The notes beneath the pieces were generated by a model. The model was not told the origin of the DNA. It was given only the letters and a program-made list of their open reading frames with translations, and ran no database searches. A DNA stretch of 64,000 nucleotides from Castellaniella sp. MT123 (lineage in GTDB: Bacteria; Pseudomonadota; Gammaproteobacteria; Burkholderiales; Burkholderiaceae_B), in contig NZ_CP154879.1 in NCBI RefSeq assembly GCF_039614765.1, positions 2,914,001-2,978,000 of the forward strand, given 5' to 3'. Position numbers and translations under genes: made by a program. Shown in pieces: positions 7,655 to 17,348 of this stretch (position 1 is the first letter of the stretch; each line of letters starts with the position of its first letter).

Positions 7655-9196
7655 ATGAGCACCACGGCGCAATCACATTCGGATACGGAACCGGCGGCTG
7701 GGCCTGATCCGCATCTGCCGGACCTGTTCGAGGCCTCGCCCATGGCCTTCTGGCTAGAGGACTACAGCGCCCTGCATGTCTTTTTCCAGGAATTGCGCGC
7801 GGCCGGCATCCAGGACCTTCGCCCGTGGTTGTTGCAGGATCGCCGGCGGCTGGCCGATTGCGCCCGCCTCATGCGGGTGCTGCGGGTCAACCGGCAGACC
7901 TTGTCCTTGTACGAGGCCGCTTCCCAGGAAGACCTCCTGGCGCATCTGGACCAGGTCTTTCGCGACGATATGCTCGACGGCTTCGCCGAGGAACTGAACC
8001 AGCTCTGGCTCGGTCTTGCCGGGTTCCACGGCCTGACCGTGAATTACACCCTGCAAGGCAAGCGGCTGGACCTGTCGCTGAAGGGCGTCGTGCTGGCCGA
8101 TGCCAAGCAGCCCTGGGACCGTGTTCTGGTCACCATGGAAGACGTGACCGAGCTGCAGACGCTGCGTCGCCGGGCACAGGATAGCGCCCGGGACGCGCGC
8201 GAGTTCTTCGAGCAGGCCCCGGTGTCCCTGTGGGTCGAGGACTTCAGCGCGATCAAGAAATTATTCGACGAGTTGCGCGCCCGTGGCGTCACCGATTTCC
8301 GGACCTTTCTGGATGTGCACGAGGAATTCGTCGACCGCTGCCTCCAAGAGATCCGCGTCCTGGACGTCAACGACTACACCCTGAAGATGTTCAAGGCGTC
8401 CTCGCGGGCCGAATTGCTGTTGCGGCTCGGCGATGTCTTCCACGATGAAACCCGCGATTCGTTTGCCGAACAGCTGATCGACCTCTGGGAAGGCAGGCTG
8501 TTTCACCAGAAGGAAGTGCAGAACCGCACGCTGCAGGGCGATCTGCTGTACATCCATCTGCAGCTCTCGGTGTTTCAGGGCTGCGAGCAGGACTGGTCCC
8601 AGGTGCTGGTGTCCCTGACCGACATCACCGCGCGCAAGAAGGCCGAAGCCTATCTGGAATATCTGGGCCAGCACGACGTGCTGACCCAGTTGAAGAACCG
8701 GTCCTATTTCGTGGACGAGCTGGGTCGGCTGGCGCGCAAGCACACGCCACTGGTGTCTTTCATCGCCCTGGATCTGAACAATCTGAAACGTGTCAACGAC
8801 GAATCGGGCCATGCGGCGGGCGACGATCTGCTGCGTCGTTTCGGCGAGGTCCTGAACAAGGCGATCGATCGTCCCGGGCACGCCGCGCGGGTCGGCGGTG
8901 ACGAATTCATGGTGCTGTTGCCCGGGCTGGACAAGACCGCTGCCCACGTCGTGCTGGACAACATCCGCTCGTTGGTCGAGCTGAACAATCAGTATTACAG
9001 CGGCGTGGCACTCAGCGTCTCGGCGGGGCTGGCCGTCTGCCACCATCATGGCAAACTGGAGCAGGCCATGAAGGAAGCCGACCAGGCCATGTATCAGGAC
9101 AAGCTCGAGTACTACCAGACACACGAACGGCGCCAGCCCGACTGGGATGGCCTTGCCGGCTCCGCGGACGAGGCCATCCCAGGAGAAGCAGCCTGA
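7655..9196 (+). CDS. Diguanylate cyclase with two tandem PAS-like domains
   Basis: This 513-residue protein joins two related PAS-like sensor domains (about 25-170 and 185-325) to a C-terminal GGDEF domain. The internal duplication is visible: LEDYSALHVFFQELRAAGI in the first copy and VEDFSAIKKLFDELRARGV in the second. The catalytic motif GGDEF is intact at residues 414-418 (RVGGDEFMVLLPG), so it should make cyclic di-GMP from GTP. The RxxD product-inhibition site expected five residues before GGDEF is not present (DRPG occupies it). There is no obvious membrane segment, so it is probably cytoplasmic. It is monocistronic. Confidence 0.92.
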   Translation: MSTTAQSHSDTEPAAGPDPHLPDLFEASPMAFWLEDYSALHVFFQELRAAGIQDLRPWLLQDRRRLADCARLMRVLRVNRQTLSLYEAASQEDLLAHLDQVFRDDMLDGFAEELNQLWLGLAGFHGLTVNYTLQGKRLDLSLKGVVLADAKQPWDRVLVTMEDVTELQTLRRRAQDSARDAREFFEQAPVSLWVEDFSAIKKLFDELRARGVTDFRTFLDVHEEFVDRCLQEIRVLDVNDYTLKMFKASSRAELLLRLGDVFHDETRDSFAEQLIDLWEGRLFHQKEVQNRTLQGDLLYIHLQLSVFQGCEQDWSQVLVSLTDITARKKAEAYLEYLGQHDVLTQLKNRSYFVDELGRLARKHTPLVSFIALDLNNLKRVNDESGHAAGDDLLRRFGEVLNKAIDRPGHAARVGGDEFMVLLPGLDKTAAHVVLDNIRSLVELNNQYYSGVALSVSAGLAVCHHHGKLEQAMKEADQAMYQDKLEYYQTHERRQPDWDGLAGSADEAIPGEAA

Positions 9197-9244
9197 TCCG
9201 CCGTTGTCCGGCAGGGCATCCCCGGCGGGATGGCGGAGTTGCGG

Positions 9245-9874
9245 TCAATGGACCTGGGATGACGGCTGCCGCTGGCTGACCGTGATCACGCCGGGCTGGT
9301 CGGCGGCCTCCAGGATGCGGCGCACCCGGTCCTGCCACAACTGACCGAATTCCTGTTTTTGCGCATCGCTGGCGTGGCCGGTCAGGATCTTCTGCAGCAG
9401 CGGCATCGCAGCCGCCGATGGCGGCACGCGCTGAGCGCTGTAGGACACGTCGACGCCGGCTCCCGTGTCGCGTCGAATGAAGGCGATCTCGCCGGACAGG
9501 TCATGCTGATCGAACCGCAACAGGTCGCGGCGGTCGTACCGGCCACCCAGCCCCTTGAACCCTGTATCGGTGGTCGAGCCCGTCACCAGGCTGACCACGT
9601 TGGCGATGACGCCCGTCACGCCATTGGTGGCGCTATCGGCGAATTCCACCAGCACGTTGCCGCGTTCCGGGGTCTCGCCGGGGTACAGCGCACGCAGGGC
9701 ATGCACCGTCATCAGCCAGGCACCGGCTACGGTGGGACAGGAATGGCCCGCCAGGCGCACGGCGTCCTCGTAGCCGTATTCGATCCGGCCGTCGTCCGAG
9801 GCGCCCAGCAATTGCGCCAGCGGGTCATGCAGCACGATGCGGGGGGCCTGGGTGAAAAATGCGGGAAACGCCAT
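9245..9874 (-). CDS. FmdE-like domain protein
   Basis: This is a 209-residue protein with an FmdE-type N-terminal domain, recognised from the segment RLAGHSCPTVAGAWLM, where the His and Cys are candidate metal ligands. FmdE was named after a subunit of formylmethanofuran dehydrogenase, but bacterial FmdE-domain proteins are mostly uncharacterised and this genome context shows no methanofuran genes. No signal peptide or membrane helix is visible. It is divergent from acnA across a 285-nt gap that holds an Fnr/FixK-like box about 106 nt upstream of its start, so oxygen-dependent control is possible. Confidence 0.65.
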   Translation of the reverse strand: MAFPAFFTQAPRIVLHDPLAQLLGASDDGRIEYGYEDAVRLAGHSCPTVAGAWLMTVHALRALYPGETPERGNVLVEFADSATNGVTGVIANVVSLVTGSTTDTGFKGLGGRYDRRDLLRFDQHDLSGEIAFIRRDTGAGVDVSYSAQRVPPSAAAMPLLQKILTGHASDAQKQEFGQLWQDRVRRILEAADQPGVITVSQRQPSSQVH

Positions 9875-9973
9875 GATGGGGCTCCAGTGATTCGCAGATT
9901 GTCCAGTGTAGGGCTTCGGTCAGCGGAAATCCGCCCTGGCCCGATGTGTGACCGGGCGTTCGGCGAGCGTTCC

Positions 9974-9987
9974 TTGACATGAGTCAA
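9974..9987. promoter_or_regulatory. Fnr/FixK-like box between FmdE-like gene and acnA
   Basis: TTGAC-ATGA-GTCAA is a perfect inverted repeat with the half-site and spacing of Crp/Fnr-family sites (the FixK-type consensus allows C for T at the inner position). It lies about 106 nt upstream of the minus-strand FmdE-like gene and about 180 nt upstream of acnA. Which gene it controls is not resolved; the spacing suits the FmdE-like gene slightly better. Confidence 0.4.
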
Positions 9988-10159
9988 TTCTCGCTCGCGG
10001 AAGTTCGCGTTCGTAGCGCGTGACCAGAAGACCCCGACGCGCCATGGGCGGAATGGAGAGCTCGGCCGGATTGCGTGTAAGATGGATTGGATAAAGCCGG
10101 TCGGGCTTTTGCGGAAGCCCGCAGGCGCGGATACGAGATCGACTCCAGGAGGACTTGCA

Positions 10160-12835
10160 ATGGCTTACCCCAACAGTTTTGGCGCACGCTCGACCCTGGA
10201 TGTGGGGGGCAAGCCCTACCGCATCTATCGCCTGGATGCCCTGAAAAACCATGGCCTGGACCCGTCCCGCCTGCCGTACGGGCTGAAGATCCTGCTGGAA
10301 AACCTGCTGCGCACCGAAGACGGCGGGGATGTCACGGCGGACGACATCCGCGCCCTGGCGTCCTGGGATCCCGATGCCCAGCCCAGCCGGGAGATTTCCT
10401 TCACGCCGGCGCGGGTCATCCTGCAGGACTTCACCGGCGTGCCGGCCGTCGTGGATCTGGCGGCGATGCGCGAGGCCATGCAGGCCCTGGGCGGCAAGCC
10501 CGAACGCATCAATCCGCTGGCCCCCGTCGAACTGGTCATCGACCACTCGGTCATCGTCGACGACTTCGGGCACAACGATTCCTACCGCCGCAACGTCGAA
10601 ATCGAATACCAGCGCAACGTCGAACGCTACCAGTTCCTGCGGTGGGGGCAGACCGCCTTTGATGGCTTCCGGGTCGTGCCGCCCAGCACCGGCATCGTCC
10701 ACCAGGTCAACCTGGAACACCTTGCGCGCGGTGTGTTCACCCGCCAGATCGACGGCCAGACCGAAGCCTATCCCGATACCTGTGTGGGCACGGACTCGCA
10801 CACGCCCATGGTCAACGGCCTGGGTGTCGTGGCCTGGGGCGTGGGCGGCATCGAGGCTGAAGCCGCCATGCTGGGTCAGCCGATCTCGATGCTGATTCCC
10901 CGGGTGGTAGGGTTCAAATTGTCCGGCGCGCTGCCCGAAGGCACGACGGCCACCGACCTGGTGCTGACCATCACCGACATGCTGCGCAAGCACGGGGTGG
11001 TGGGCAAATTCGTGGAATTCTACGGCCCTGGGGTTGCCTCGGTGCCGCTGGCCAATCGTGCCACGATCGGCAACATGAGCCCGGAATACGGTTCCACCAT
11101 CTCCATCTTCCCGATCGACGAAGAGACCCTGAACTATCTGCGCTTCACCGGGCGCCCGGCCGAGCAGGTCGCGCTGGTCGAGGCCTATGCCAAGGCCCAG
11201 GGGCTGTGGCACGACGCGGCGCATGAACCGAATTACTCCGAACGCCTGGAACTCGACCTGGGCACGGTCGTGCCGTCCATCGCCGGGCCGAAGCGCCCGC
11301 AGGACCGCATCCTGCTGTCGGAATCCAAGCCCTCCTTCGCCAAATCCCTGGCGGCGCTGCCGGGGTCGCCGAAGTCCCACCCGGCGTCAGTCCACATGGA
11401 CGGCGGTGTGGATTTCCAGATCGATCACGGGGCCGTGGCGATCGCCGCCATCACCTCCTGTACCAATACATCCAATCCCGCCGTCATGGTTGCGGCGGGC
11501 CTGCTGGCCAAAAAGGCCGTCGAGCGTGGCCTGCATCGCAAACCCTGGGTCAAGACGTCGCTTGCGCCAGGATCCCGGGTGGTCACCGACTACTATGAAA
11601 AATCCGGCCTGACGAAGTATCTGGATGCCCTGGGCTTCAATTTGGTGGGCTATGGCTGCACCACCTGCATCGGTAATTCCGGCCCGCTGATCCCGGAGAT
11701 CTCCGACGCTGTCCGCGCCAATGACCTGGCCGTCGCCTCGGTCCTGTCCGGCAACCGCAACTTCGAGGGGCGCATCCATTCCGAAGTGAAGATGAATTAC
11801 CTGATGTCTCCGCCGCTGGTCGTCGCCTATGCGCTGGCCGGGTCCATGGATTTCGATCTGTACAAGACCCCGCTGGGCCAGGATCCCCAGGGCAAGGACG
11901 TCTACCTGCGTGACATCTGGCCCACCAGCGCCGAGGTCCAGGATGTCATCCGGTCCTCGATCACCGCGGACATGTACACCCGGGGTTACGCCGATGTGTT
12001 CGCGGGCAACGACCGCTGGCGCGATTTGCCGACACCGGAAGGCGATTTGTACCGCTGGGATGACGCATCCACCTATGTGCGCAATCCGCCCTACTTCGAG
12101 GGCATGCGCCGTGATCCGGATCCCGTCGGCGATATCCACGGTGCCCGGGTGCTGGCAAAACTGGGCGATTCGGTCACGACCGACCACATCAGCCCAGCCG
12201 GCTCGATCGCGAAGGATTCCCCGGCGGCCCAGTATCTGCAGTCGCAGGGTGTTCAGCCCAAGGACTTCAATTCCTACGGTTCGCGGCGCGGCAACCACGA
12301 AGTCATGATCCGCGGGACCTTCGCCAACGTGCGGCTGCGCAACCAGATCGCGCCCGACACCGAAGGCGGCTGGACGCGGGATTTCACGCAGGATGGGGCT
12401 CCGGTCACGACGATCTTCGATGCCTCCCAGAACTACCAGAAAGCCGGCATCCCGCTGGTGATCCTGGCCGGCAAGGAATACGGTTCGGGATCGTCGCGCG
12501 ACTGGGCGGCCAAAGGCACGGTGTTGTTGGGGGTGCGCGCGGTCATCGCCGAATCCTACGAACGGATCCACCGGTCGAACCTGATCGGCATGGGCGTGCT
12601 GCCACTGCAGTTCCCGGAAGGCCAGAATGCCACGACGCTGGGTCTGCGCGGCAAGGAAACCTTCGAGATCACCGGCATCGAGGCCTTCAACGACGGCAAG
12701 ACCCCGAAGACTGTCCATGTCAAGGCTGGCGACGTGGAATTCGACGCGCTCGTGCGCATCGACACGCCCAGCGAGGCCTCCTACTATCGGCACGGAGGGA
12801 TCCTGCAGTACGCGATCCGGCAACTGCTGGGCTAG
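10160..12835 (+). CDS. acnA: Aconitate hydratase AcnA
   Basis: At 891 residues this is a full-length AcnA/IRP1-type aconitase, interconverting citrate and isocitrate in the TCA cycle. The three [4Fe-4S] cysteines are visible: C434 in TSCTNTSNP, and C500 and C503 in [14 protein letters not shown]. The active-site regions [13 protein letters not shown] and [14 protein letters not shown] are intact. The start at 10160 is supported by an AGGAGG ribosome-binding site 7 nt upstream, whereas the longer frame upstream lacks one. It is transcribed alone and followed by a G+C-rich hairpin. The type (AcnA rather than AcnB) is clear from the length and motifs. Confidence 0.97.
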   Translation: MAYPNSFGARSTLDVGGKPYRIYRLDALKNHGLDPSRLPYGLKILLENLLRTEDGGDVTADDIRALASWDPDAQPSREISFTPARVILQDFTGVPAVVDLAAMREAMQALGGKPERINPLAPVELVIDHSVIVDDFGHNDSYRRNVEIEYQRNVERYQFLRWGQTAFDGFRVVPPSTGIVHQVNLEHLARGVFTRQIDGQTEAYPDTCVGTDSHTPMVNGLGVVAWGVGGIEAEAAMLGQPISMLIPRVVGFKLSGALPEGTTATDLVLTITDMLRKHGVVGKFVEFYGPGVASVPLANRATIGNMSPEYGSTISIFPIDEETLNYLRFTGRPAEQVALVEAYAKAQGLWHDAAHEPNYSERLELDLGTVVPSIAGPKRPQDRILLSESKPSFAKSLAALPGSPKSHPASVHMDGGVDFQIDHGAVAIAAITSCTNTSNPAVMVAAGLLAKKAVERGLHRKPWVKTSLAPGSRVVTDYYEKSGLTKYLDALGFNLVGYGCTTCIGNSGPLIPEISDAVRANDLAVASVLSGNRNFEGRIHSEVKMNYLMSPPLVVAYALAGSMDFDLYKTPLGQDPQGKDVYLRDIWPTSAEVQDVIRSSITADMYTRGYADVFAGNDRWRDLPTPEGDLYRWDDASTYVRNPPYFEGMRRDPDPVGDIHGARVLAKLGDSVTTDHISPAGSIAKDSPAAQYLQSQGVQPKDFNSYGSRRGNHEVMIRGTFANVRLRNQIAPDTEGGWTRDFTQDGAPVTTIFDASQNYQKAGIPLVILAGKEYGSGSSRDWAAKGTVLLGVRAVIAESYERIHRSNLIGMGVLPLQFPEGQNATTLGLRGKETFEITGIEAFNDGKTPKTVHVKAGDVEFDALVRIDTPSEASYYRHGGILQYAIRQLLG

Positions 12836-12857
12836 GGTCGGGCTGCGGGTTTGGTCT

Positions 12858-12889
12858 CCTGCCGGTGGGGGCAACACCCCGCCGGCAGG
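12858..12889 (+). terminator. G+C-rich stem-loop after acnA
   Basis: A 13-bp stem (arms 12858-12870 and 12877-12889, one G-T wobble) with a six-base loop lies 22 nt after the acnA stop and before the MFS start. No run of T follows, so it is a weak or Rho-assisted terminator at best. Confidence 0.45.
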
Positions 12890-12946
12890 TCCGTGAGCTC
12901 TTGGTTCTTTGTCTACAATGCGGGCTCCCAGCCCGCATTTTCATTC

Positions 12947-14341
12947 ATGACTTCATCCTCCCGCGCCTCGTGGGGTGCCCTGCTGCGAGGCCGCAATGGC
13001 CTGCGATCCCTTGCGCTGGCCGGCGGCGTCGCTGCCCACGCGATCAATGTCTTTATCGCCACCACCATCCTGCCGTCGGTCGTGCAGGATATCGGTGGAC
13101 TCTCCTGGTACGCGTGGAATACGACGCTGTTCGTGGCGGCCTCCATCATGGGCTCCTCATGCGCGCCCCTGGGCATCCGTTGGTACGGTTTGCGGCGGAC
13201 CTTTCTGCTGGGCCTGGTTGTGTTCGTGTGCGGGACGGTGATCTGCGGCTTGGCGCCTACCATGCCCTGGCTGTTGTTCGGCCGGGTGTGGCAGGGCCTG
13301 GGCGGCGGGATGCTGCTCAGCCTGAGCTATGCCACGGTTCCTCTGGTGTTCGACGAAGGCCTTTGGGCGCGGGCCATGGCGCTGATTTCCGGTATGTGGG
13401 GGGTCGCCACCCTGGCGGGGCCTGCCATCGGCGGCCTGTTCGCCGAGGCCGGGCATTGGCGCTGGGCATTCTGGGCGGTACTGCCGGTCTGCGGCGTGCT
13501 GTTCATCCTGCTGGTGACCCAGCTGGGCCCGCAGGGCCGCGACCGTGGCGCCCGGCTGGATGCGCCGCTGCTGCGCATGAGCCTGCTGGTGTCGTCCGTG
13601 CTGGTCGTGTCATCCGCCAGCCTGTTTTCGTCCTGGTTCGCCCAGGCGGCCGGCGTCGTCGGCGGCCTGCTGCTGATCGTCTGGATGGCGCGCATGGATC
13701 GCCGGGCTCCTCAGCGCTTTCTGCCCCAGGGGGTGTGGTCGCTGACTCATCCGCTGGGGCGTCGCTACGCCATGATCGGGCTGCTGAGCATCGGCGTGAC
13801 GACCGAAGTCTTCGTGCCCTATTTCCTGCAGGTCCTGCATGCGCAGTCGCCGCTGCATGCGGGGTATCTGTCGGCTCTGATGTCGGCTGGATGGACACTG
13901 GGCTCGCTGGTGAGCTCGGGACGAGGCAGCGCCATCGTCGGTCGTCTGCTGGTGTCGGGGCCGATCCTGTCGGCGCTGGCGCTGGCTGGCCTGGCCTGGT
14001 TCATGCCGTCGCCGGATACCAGCGTTTTCCTGCTGGCCAGCCTGCTTCTGGCTGTGGGGTTCGGTGTGGGACTGTGCTGGCCACATCTGCTGACCGGGGT
14101 GTTCCGGGCAGCGCCTCGGGAGCAGAGGAACATCGCATCGGCCGCGATCACGACGATGCAGCTGTATGCGATCGCGCTGGGTGCCAGCGTGGCCGGGATG
14201 GCCGCCAATGCGGCCGGCTTCACCGAACCGGGCGGATGGCAGGGCACCCGGCAGGCGGCCTGGGCGGTCTATGGGGTCTTTGTGTTTGCGCCCGCGCTGG
14301 CGATCCGGCTAGGCTGGCGCGCGGCCCGCGATGATTTCTGA
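12947..14341 (+). CDS. MFS transporter
   Basis: This is a 464-residue major facilitator protein with about 12 or more hydrophobic helices. Helix 1 (HAINVFIATTILPSVV) and the loop GIRWYGLRRTFLLG resemble motif A of drug:H+ antiporters, and motif C-like GPAIGGLFAE is present. Helix 1 carries the ATTILPSV signature seen in DHA2-type (EmrB/QacA) pumps. The start at 12947 is chosen because the hydrophobic core begins shortly after it and the preceding in-frame stretch overlaps the terminator hairpin. It is convergent with an aldo/keto reductase across a hairpin-rich gap. The exported substrate is unknown. Confidence 0.82.
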   Translation: MTSSSRASWGALLRGRNGLRSLALAGGVAAHAINVFIATTILPSVVQDIGGLSWYAWNTTLFVAASIMGSSCAPLGIRWYGLRRTFLLGLVVFVCGTVICGLAPTMPWLLFGRVWQGLGGGMLLSLSYATVPLVFDEGLWARAMALISGMWGVATLAGPAIGGLFAEAGHWRWAFWAVLPVCGVLFILLVTQLGPQGRDRGARLDAPLLRMSLLVSSVLVVSSASLFSSWFAQAAGVVGGLLLIVWMARMDRRAPQRFLPQGVWSLTHPLGRRYAMIGLLSIGVTTEVFVPYFLQVLHAQSPLHAGYLSALMSAGWTLGSLVSSGRGSAIVGRLLVSGPILSALALAGLAWFMPSPDTSVFLLASLLLAVGFGVGLCWPHLLTGVFRAAPREQRNIASAAITTMQLYAIALGASVAGMAANAAGFTEPGGWQGTRQAAWAVYGVFVFAPALAIRLGWRAARDDF

Positions 14342-14346
14342 CACGA

Positions 14347-14366
14347 AACAGTCCGCAGGGACTGTT
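14347..14366. repeat. Small hairpin with TCCGCAGGGA core (copy 1)
   Basis: Eight-base arms AACAGTCC and GGACTGTT flank a GCAG loop, 5 nt after the MFS stop. It shares its loop and adjacent stem bases (TCCGCAGGGA) with the longer hairpin at 14423-14452. Confidence 0.55.
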
Positions 14367-14422
14367 CTTGGGTCGTGGCATCCCTCCACGTCGCAGCTTG
14401 CAAGCTGCTCCGATTCGGCGTG

Positions 14423-14452
14423 CACAAAATGATCCGCAGGGATCATTTTGTG
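14423..14452. terminator. Bidirectional terminator hairpin (copy 2 of the TCCGCAGGGA core)
   Basis: A perfect 13-bp stem with a GCAG loop lies between the convergent MFS and aldo/keto reductase genes. The outer stem is A/T-rich (ACAAAA paired with TTTTGT), so each strand ends the stem in a T-rich stretch, as expected of a terminator serving both genes. Confidence 0.65.
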
Positions 14453-14459
14453 TCTCGCC

Positions 14460-15302
14460 TCATCCCTTCATCAAATGGAAGCGGTCGGGGTCGGGGCCGA
14501 TGCGGCTGTCGGGGCGGTCCAGAGAGGCGATCCGTGCCATGGCGGCCTCGTCCAGGAACAGATTCCACAGATTGAAGTTCTCGCGGATCCGGTCCGGGTG
14601 GGATGATTTCGGGATCACCATGTGTCCCATCTGGATGTGCCAGCGCAAGATGATCTGGGCCGGGCTGGCCTGCAACTGATGGGCCAGTTCCAGGATCACC
14701 GGATCCTGCAGTTGCTGGCCCTGGCCCAGCGGGGACCAGGCTTCGGTCTGGATGTCGTGATCCGCATGGTAGGCACGCAGTTCGGCCTGCTGGAAATACG
14801 GGTGCAGTTCGATCTGATTGACGACCGGCAGCACGCCGGTGTCATCCAGCAGTCTTTGCAGGTGGTCGATCTGGAAATTGCAGACGCCGATCGATTTGGC
14901 CAGACCTTCGTCGCGCAGCTGGATCAGGGCTTCCCAGGCTTCCAGGTAATGGTTTTCTTTCGGGATGGGCCAGTGGATCAGATAGAGATCCACATAGTCC
15001 AGCTGCAGCTTGTCCAGGCTTTCGCGCAGCGCGGCTTTGGCGCTGTCCAGGCGGTGCCGGTTGTTCCAGAGCTTCGTTGTGACGAACAGGCCATCGCGTG
15101 GAACCCCGCATTTGGCGATGCCCTGGCCGACCTGGGCCTCGTTCTCGTAGATATATGCCGTATCGATGGCGCGATACCCGGCCTCGACGGCGGCCTGGAT
15201 GGCCGGAGCGACATCGTCGCCGGTCAGTTTCCAGGTGCCCAGGCCCAGTTGGGGTGCGCGGCGGCCATCGTGCAGCGTCACGTAGGGTTGATTGGATGAC
15301 AT
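14460..15302 (-). CDS. Aldo/keto reductase (2,5-diketo-D-gluconate reductase type)
   Basis: This 280-residue NADPH-dependent reductase of the AKR superfamily has the catalytic set in order: Asp in AIDTAY, Tyr in AYIYENE, Lys in TKLWNN and His in LIHWP. The C-terminal cofactor segment VIPKSSHPDRIRENF binds the NADPH phosphate. The start MSSNQPYV at 15302 is preferred over an 18-residue longer form because a GGAG site precedes it and the family begins there. Members reduce small aldehydes and ketones such as methylglyoxal or diketogluconate; the physiological substrate here is open. It is divergent from panB. Confidence 0.9.
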   Translation of the reverse strand: MSSNQPYVTLHDGRRAPQLGLGTWKLTGDDVAPAIQAAVEAGYRAIDTAYIYENEAQVGQGIAKCGVPRDGLFVTTKLWNNRHRLDSAKAALRESLDKLQLDYVDLYLIHWPIPKENHYLEAWEALIQLRDEGLAKSIGVCNFQIDHLQRLLDDTGVLPVVNQIELHPYFQQAELRAYHADHDIQTEAWSPLGQGQQLQDPVILELAHQLQASPAQIILRWHIQMGHMVIPKSSHPDRIRENFNLWNLFLDEAAMARIASLDRPDSRIGPDPDRFHLMKG

Positions 15303-15381
15303 GAAGGTCTCCGGGGTGATGCAGCTCCGGCTGCGTTGGGCCACAATGGCCGACAATGGTTCTTTTTTCGGGAGTAGATCA

Positions 15382-16209
15382 ATGAGTGTACATAGTCAGG
15401 TCCGGCGCGTCACCGTGCCCCAGCTCATGTCTTTCAAGGGCGCGCGCAAGATCGCGGCCCTGACGGCCTATACAGCCCCGATCGCCCGATTGCTGGACGA
15501 GGCCCTGGACATGATCCTGGTTGGAGATTCCACCGCGATGGTGGGATATGCCCTGCCCGATACGCTGTCGATCTCCGTGGATACGATGTCAGCCCATGCC
15601 GCCGCCGTGGTGCGGGCCACGAGCCAGGCCTGCGTGATCGTGGACATGCCTTTCGGCAGCTATCAGCAGTCGCCGGCACAGGCTTTTGCCAATGCGGCCT
15701 CGATGCTGGCAGCCAGCGGGGTGTCCGGCGTCAAACTCGAAGGGGGGCAGCCGCTGGCCGAGACGACCCGGTTCCTGGTGGATCGCGGCATTCCCGTGCT
15801 GGCGCATGTGGGTCTGATGCCGCAGTACATGAACACCATGGGGGGGTTCAAGGCCCAGGGGATGACGGACGCCGCCGCGCGACGCATCCTGGAAGATGCT
15901 CGGGCCCATGCGCAGGCCGGGGCATTCGGGGTGGTCCTGGAGGGCATCAGCGAGCCCCTGGCCCGCGAAATCACGGCGGCACTGGACATTCCCACCATCG
16001 GCATCGGGGCGTCGCCCGCGTGCGACGGCCAGATTCTGGTGACTGAAGACATCCTGGGCCTCAGCGGCGACCGGATTCCGAAATTCGCTCACCGTTTCGC
16101 CGACGTGGGGCAGGTCATCCAGGATGCCGTACGTGACTACGCCCAATCCGTCCGTGAAGGAACCTTTCCTACGCTAGATCACTGCTTTGGGGTGCGTCGG
16201 CAGAATTAA
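15382..16209 (+). CDS. panB: 3-methyl-2-oxobutanoate hydroxymethyltransferase PanB
   Basis: This 275-residue enzyme catalyses the first committed step of pantothenate synthesis, moving a hydroxymethyl group from methylene-THF to ketoisovalerate. Diagnostic segments are ILVGDSTAMVGYALPDT, the Mg-binding LVGDS and DMPFGSYQQS, the VKLEGG strand and the IGIGASPACDGQILV loop. The start at 15382 follows GGAG with good spacing; the upstream in-frame region overlaps the divergent reductase. panC is not adjacent. It is probably monocistronic, with a LysR gene 70 nt downstream. Confidence 0.95.
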   Translation: MSVHSQVRRVTVPQLMSFKGARKIAALTAYTAPIARLLDEALDMILVGDSTAMVGYALPDTLSISVDTMSAHAAAVVRATSQACVIVDMPFGSYQQSPAQAFANAASMLAASGVSGVKLEGGQPLAETTRFLVDRGIPVLAHVGLMPQYMNTMGGFKAQGMTDAAARRILEDARAHAQAGAFGVVLEGISEPLAREITAALDIPTIGIGASPACDGQILVTEDILGLSGDRIPKFAHRFADVGQVIQDAVRDYAQSVREGTFPTLDHCFGVRRQN

Positions 16210-16279
16210 CATCATGAGACAATAAGTTTCACAGTGGGTGGTCTGACGGCATGTGCCACCACCTCTTTGCAGGGTCGTT

Positions 16280-17251
16280 ATGGAAATTCGCCAACTCGAG
16301 GCACTGAGCGCCGTCGTCACCAGCGGCAGCGTCACAGCGGCCGGCCGCCTGCTGGGCCGGTCCCAGCCCGTTGTCAGCCGCCAGATCAGTGACCTCGAAG
16401 ACGAACTCGGTTTCGTGCTGTTCGAACGCACACGGCCAACAATCACCCTGACCGAATCGGGGGCCGAATTCTACCTGGAAGTTCGCGGCATCCTGGCCGA
16501 CCTTCAGCAGCTCGAGTCCCGCGTCCTGGGCATGCGTAGTGGCCAGATCCGGCCTTTGCGCATCCTGGCCACCGTCGATCTGGCGCGCGGGCTGCTGCCC
16601 GAGGCCTTGGCGGCAACCGACCGCTTCAGTCCGGCCTTTCGCCAGAAGTTCATCCTCGAAGAAGTCGTGCACGAGGTCACCCCGCGCAAGATCCTCGAAG
16701 GACGCGCCGATTTCGCCCTGATCAACCTGCCCATCGACACAGAAGGCCTGCGGGTCCATTGGTGCGGTCAAGCGCCTTGCCTGCTGGCCGTTCCGGCGGC
16801 ACATGTCCTGGCGGCCCGGGATCCCATCCCCCTCGAAGAGATCCAGGATACGGACGTCATCACGCTGCTCAGCCGCTATCGCATGCGGTATCACCTGGTC
16901 AACGGCCTGGTCCAGGCCACGATGGGGGGCATGCGGCGCCACATCGAGGTCGGCAGCCAGCAGACGGCCCTGTCGATGGTGCGCGCAGGCCTGGGTATCG
17001 CCCTGATCGATCCGTTTTCCATCCAGGGGGTCCTGCTGGATGGGGTTGCGATCCGGCCTATCTTGTCCGATATCCAGTACCGGATCGGCGCAGTGTCCCA
17101 GAAAACGCACGAATTGCCCGAAGAGGCGGAGCGTCTGGTCCAGGGGCTTCACCGCTACGTGCGCACGACGTTTCCGCAGTTCGTGGATACCGATGTCAAC
17201 GGCCTGCAGCTCCAGCCGCGCGCGGCGGACTCCGCACTGTCCACGGTCTGA
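16280..17251 (+). CDS. LysR-family transcriptional regulator
   Basis: This 323-residue regulator has the typical LysR layout: an N-terminal winged helix-turn-helix (MEIRQLEALSAVV to LFERTRP, about residues 1-60) and a periplasmic-binding-like effector domain (about 90-300). The start at 16280 is the canonical MExRQLE-type LysR beginning. LysR proteins often control a divergent neighbour, but panB is co-directional here, so its targets are not evident. The C-terminal tail (~25 residues after the effector domain) is slightly longer than usual. The effector is unknown. Confidence 0.9.
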   Translation: MEIRQLEALSAVVTSGSVTAAGRLLGRSQPVVSRQISDLEDELGFVLFERTRPTITLTESGAEFYLEVRGILADLQQLESRVLGMRSGQIRPLRILATVDLARGLLPEALAATDRFSPAFRQKFILEEVVHEVTPRKILEGRADFALINLPIDTEGLRVHWCGQAPCLLAVPAAHVLAARDPIPLEEIQDTDVITLLSRYRMRYHLVNGLVQATMGGMRRHIEVGSQQTALSMVRAGLGIALIDPFSIQGVLLDGVAIRPILSDIQYRIGAVSQKTHELPEEAERLVQGLHRYVRTTFPQFVDTDVNGLQLQPRAADSALSTV

Positions 17252-17348
17252 TCGGCTCCCGGCCTAAGCGGCGGCGGGCCGGGAACAGTGCGCTCAGCTG
17301 GCATTCCAGGTGTGCGATCATGTGCCTTTCCTGGTCGAGGACTGAATC

